Assembly (NCBI RefSeq): GCF_000220705.2
Contig: NZ_CP023202.1
Coordinates: forward strand, 558,001 to 622,000
DNA: 64,000 nt
Origin: Streptomyces xinghaiensis S187
GTDB taxonomy: Bacteria > Actinomycetota > Actinomycetes > Streptomycetales > Streptomycetaceae
Reading direction: 5' to 3'
The translations under genes and the position numbers were made by a program. Shown piece by piece: positions 63,816 through 64,000 of this stretch; the stretch's first letter is position 1; the number at the start of each line of letters is the position of its first letter. Below the pieces are notes generated by a model. The model had not been told where the DNA came from. It did not search any database and worked only from the letters and a program-made list of their open reading frames with translations.

Positions 63816-64000
63816 GTGGTCAATCCTTGGGTCGCTCTCGAACCGGGCGCCGATCCCGCACAGCGGGCCGGCGCGATCCGCCGCGCGCACGACGCCTTCA
63901 CCACCGGGCAGGCCGGGACCCCCGGCAGCGGCGGCCGTCCGGACCCGACCGGATCGTCCGTCCGCTCGGTCGTCGCCGACTCCTGGCGGCGTTCCGCACG
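63816..64000 (+). CDS. GAF-domain/Fis-type transcriptional regulator, 5' end only
   Basis: Begins GTG 63816 after GGGAAG and runs off the right edge (about 61 residues seen): VNPWVALEPGADPAQRAGAI and SVRSVVADSWRRSA. This matches the start of actinobacterial GAF-domain regulators that carry a C-terminal Fis-type helix-turn-helix. The remainder is outside the window, so domain content is inferred from the N-terminus only. Confidence 0.7.
   Translation, partial: MVNPWVALEPGADPAQRAGAIRRAHDAFTTGQAGTPGSGGRPDPTGSSVRSVVADSWRRSA

Overview
The window is high-GC actinomycete DNA, almost certainly from Streptomyces or a close relative. The evidence is GC-rich third codon positions throughout, GTG and TTG starts, rare TTA codons confined to specialised genes, and families typical of Streptomyces (StrR-type ParB-like activator, LAL regulator, CutRS-like two-component pair, pca operon). 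I saw no rRNA, tRNA, CRISPR array, insertion sequence or phage gene.

Region 1 (1-15388) is the edge of a nonribosomal peptide cluster that continues beyond the left end. It holds a partial NRPS (EntF-like starter C, A with a 4-hydroxyphenylglycine code, T, C, A, T, truncated E), an ABC exporter, a StrR-family activator, a 1.5 kb gene-free stretch and a divergent LAL-type LuxR regulator. The LAL regulator has two TTA codons and the NRPS has one, which points to bldA control.

Region 2 (15389-18554) carries a CutRS-like two-component system and an Lrp/AsnC regulator.

Region 3 (18589-29907) is a compact minus-strand envelope operon. It encodes a GT4 glycosyltransferase, a SAM methyltransferase, a 1424-residue AftD-like arabinofuranosyltransferase, a PapA/condensation-like acyltransferase, a second methyltransferase, an EamA-like membrane protein and a Trm112-like protein, mostly joined by stop/start overlaps. 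A DUF3068 protein lies just upstream and a DUF2613-like small protein is divergent. A 15-bp dyad (TTACYCGGGRGTAAC) occurs once upstream of the operon and once upstream of the DUF3068 gene. This is the best candidate here for a poorly described system.

Region 4 (29969-49949) is mixed chromosomal backbone: PucR-type regulator, YjbQ protein, flavoprotein, ABC exporter, L,D-transpeptidase-like lipoprotein, a heterodimeric ABC exporter with one apparently dead ATP site, YdjM-like membrane protein, DUF3516 helicase, TesB thioesterase, two orphan Roadblock proteins, an MpaB-family oxygenase, a MOSC protein and several unknowns.

Region 5 (50216-64000) is catabolic. Divergent xylA and xylB with a ROK regulator come first, then a protocatechuate/4-hydroxybenzoate operon (pcaIJHGB-pcaD-pobA) controlled from a divergent tandem-IclR regulator. 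A PIG-L deacetylase and the start of a GAF-type regulator close the window. Neither pcaC nor pcaF is present in the window.
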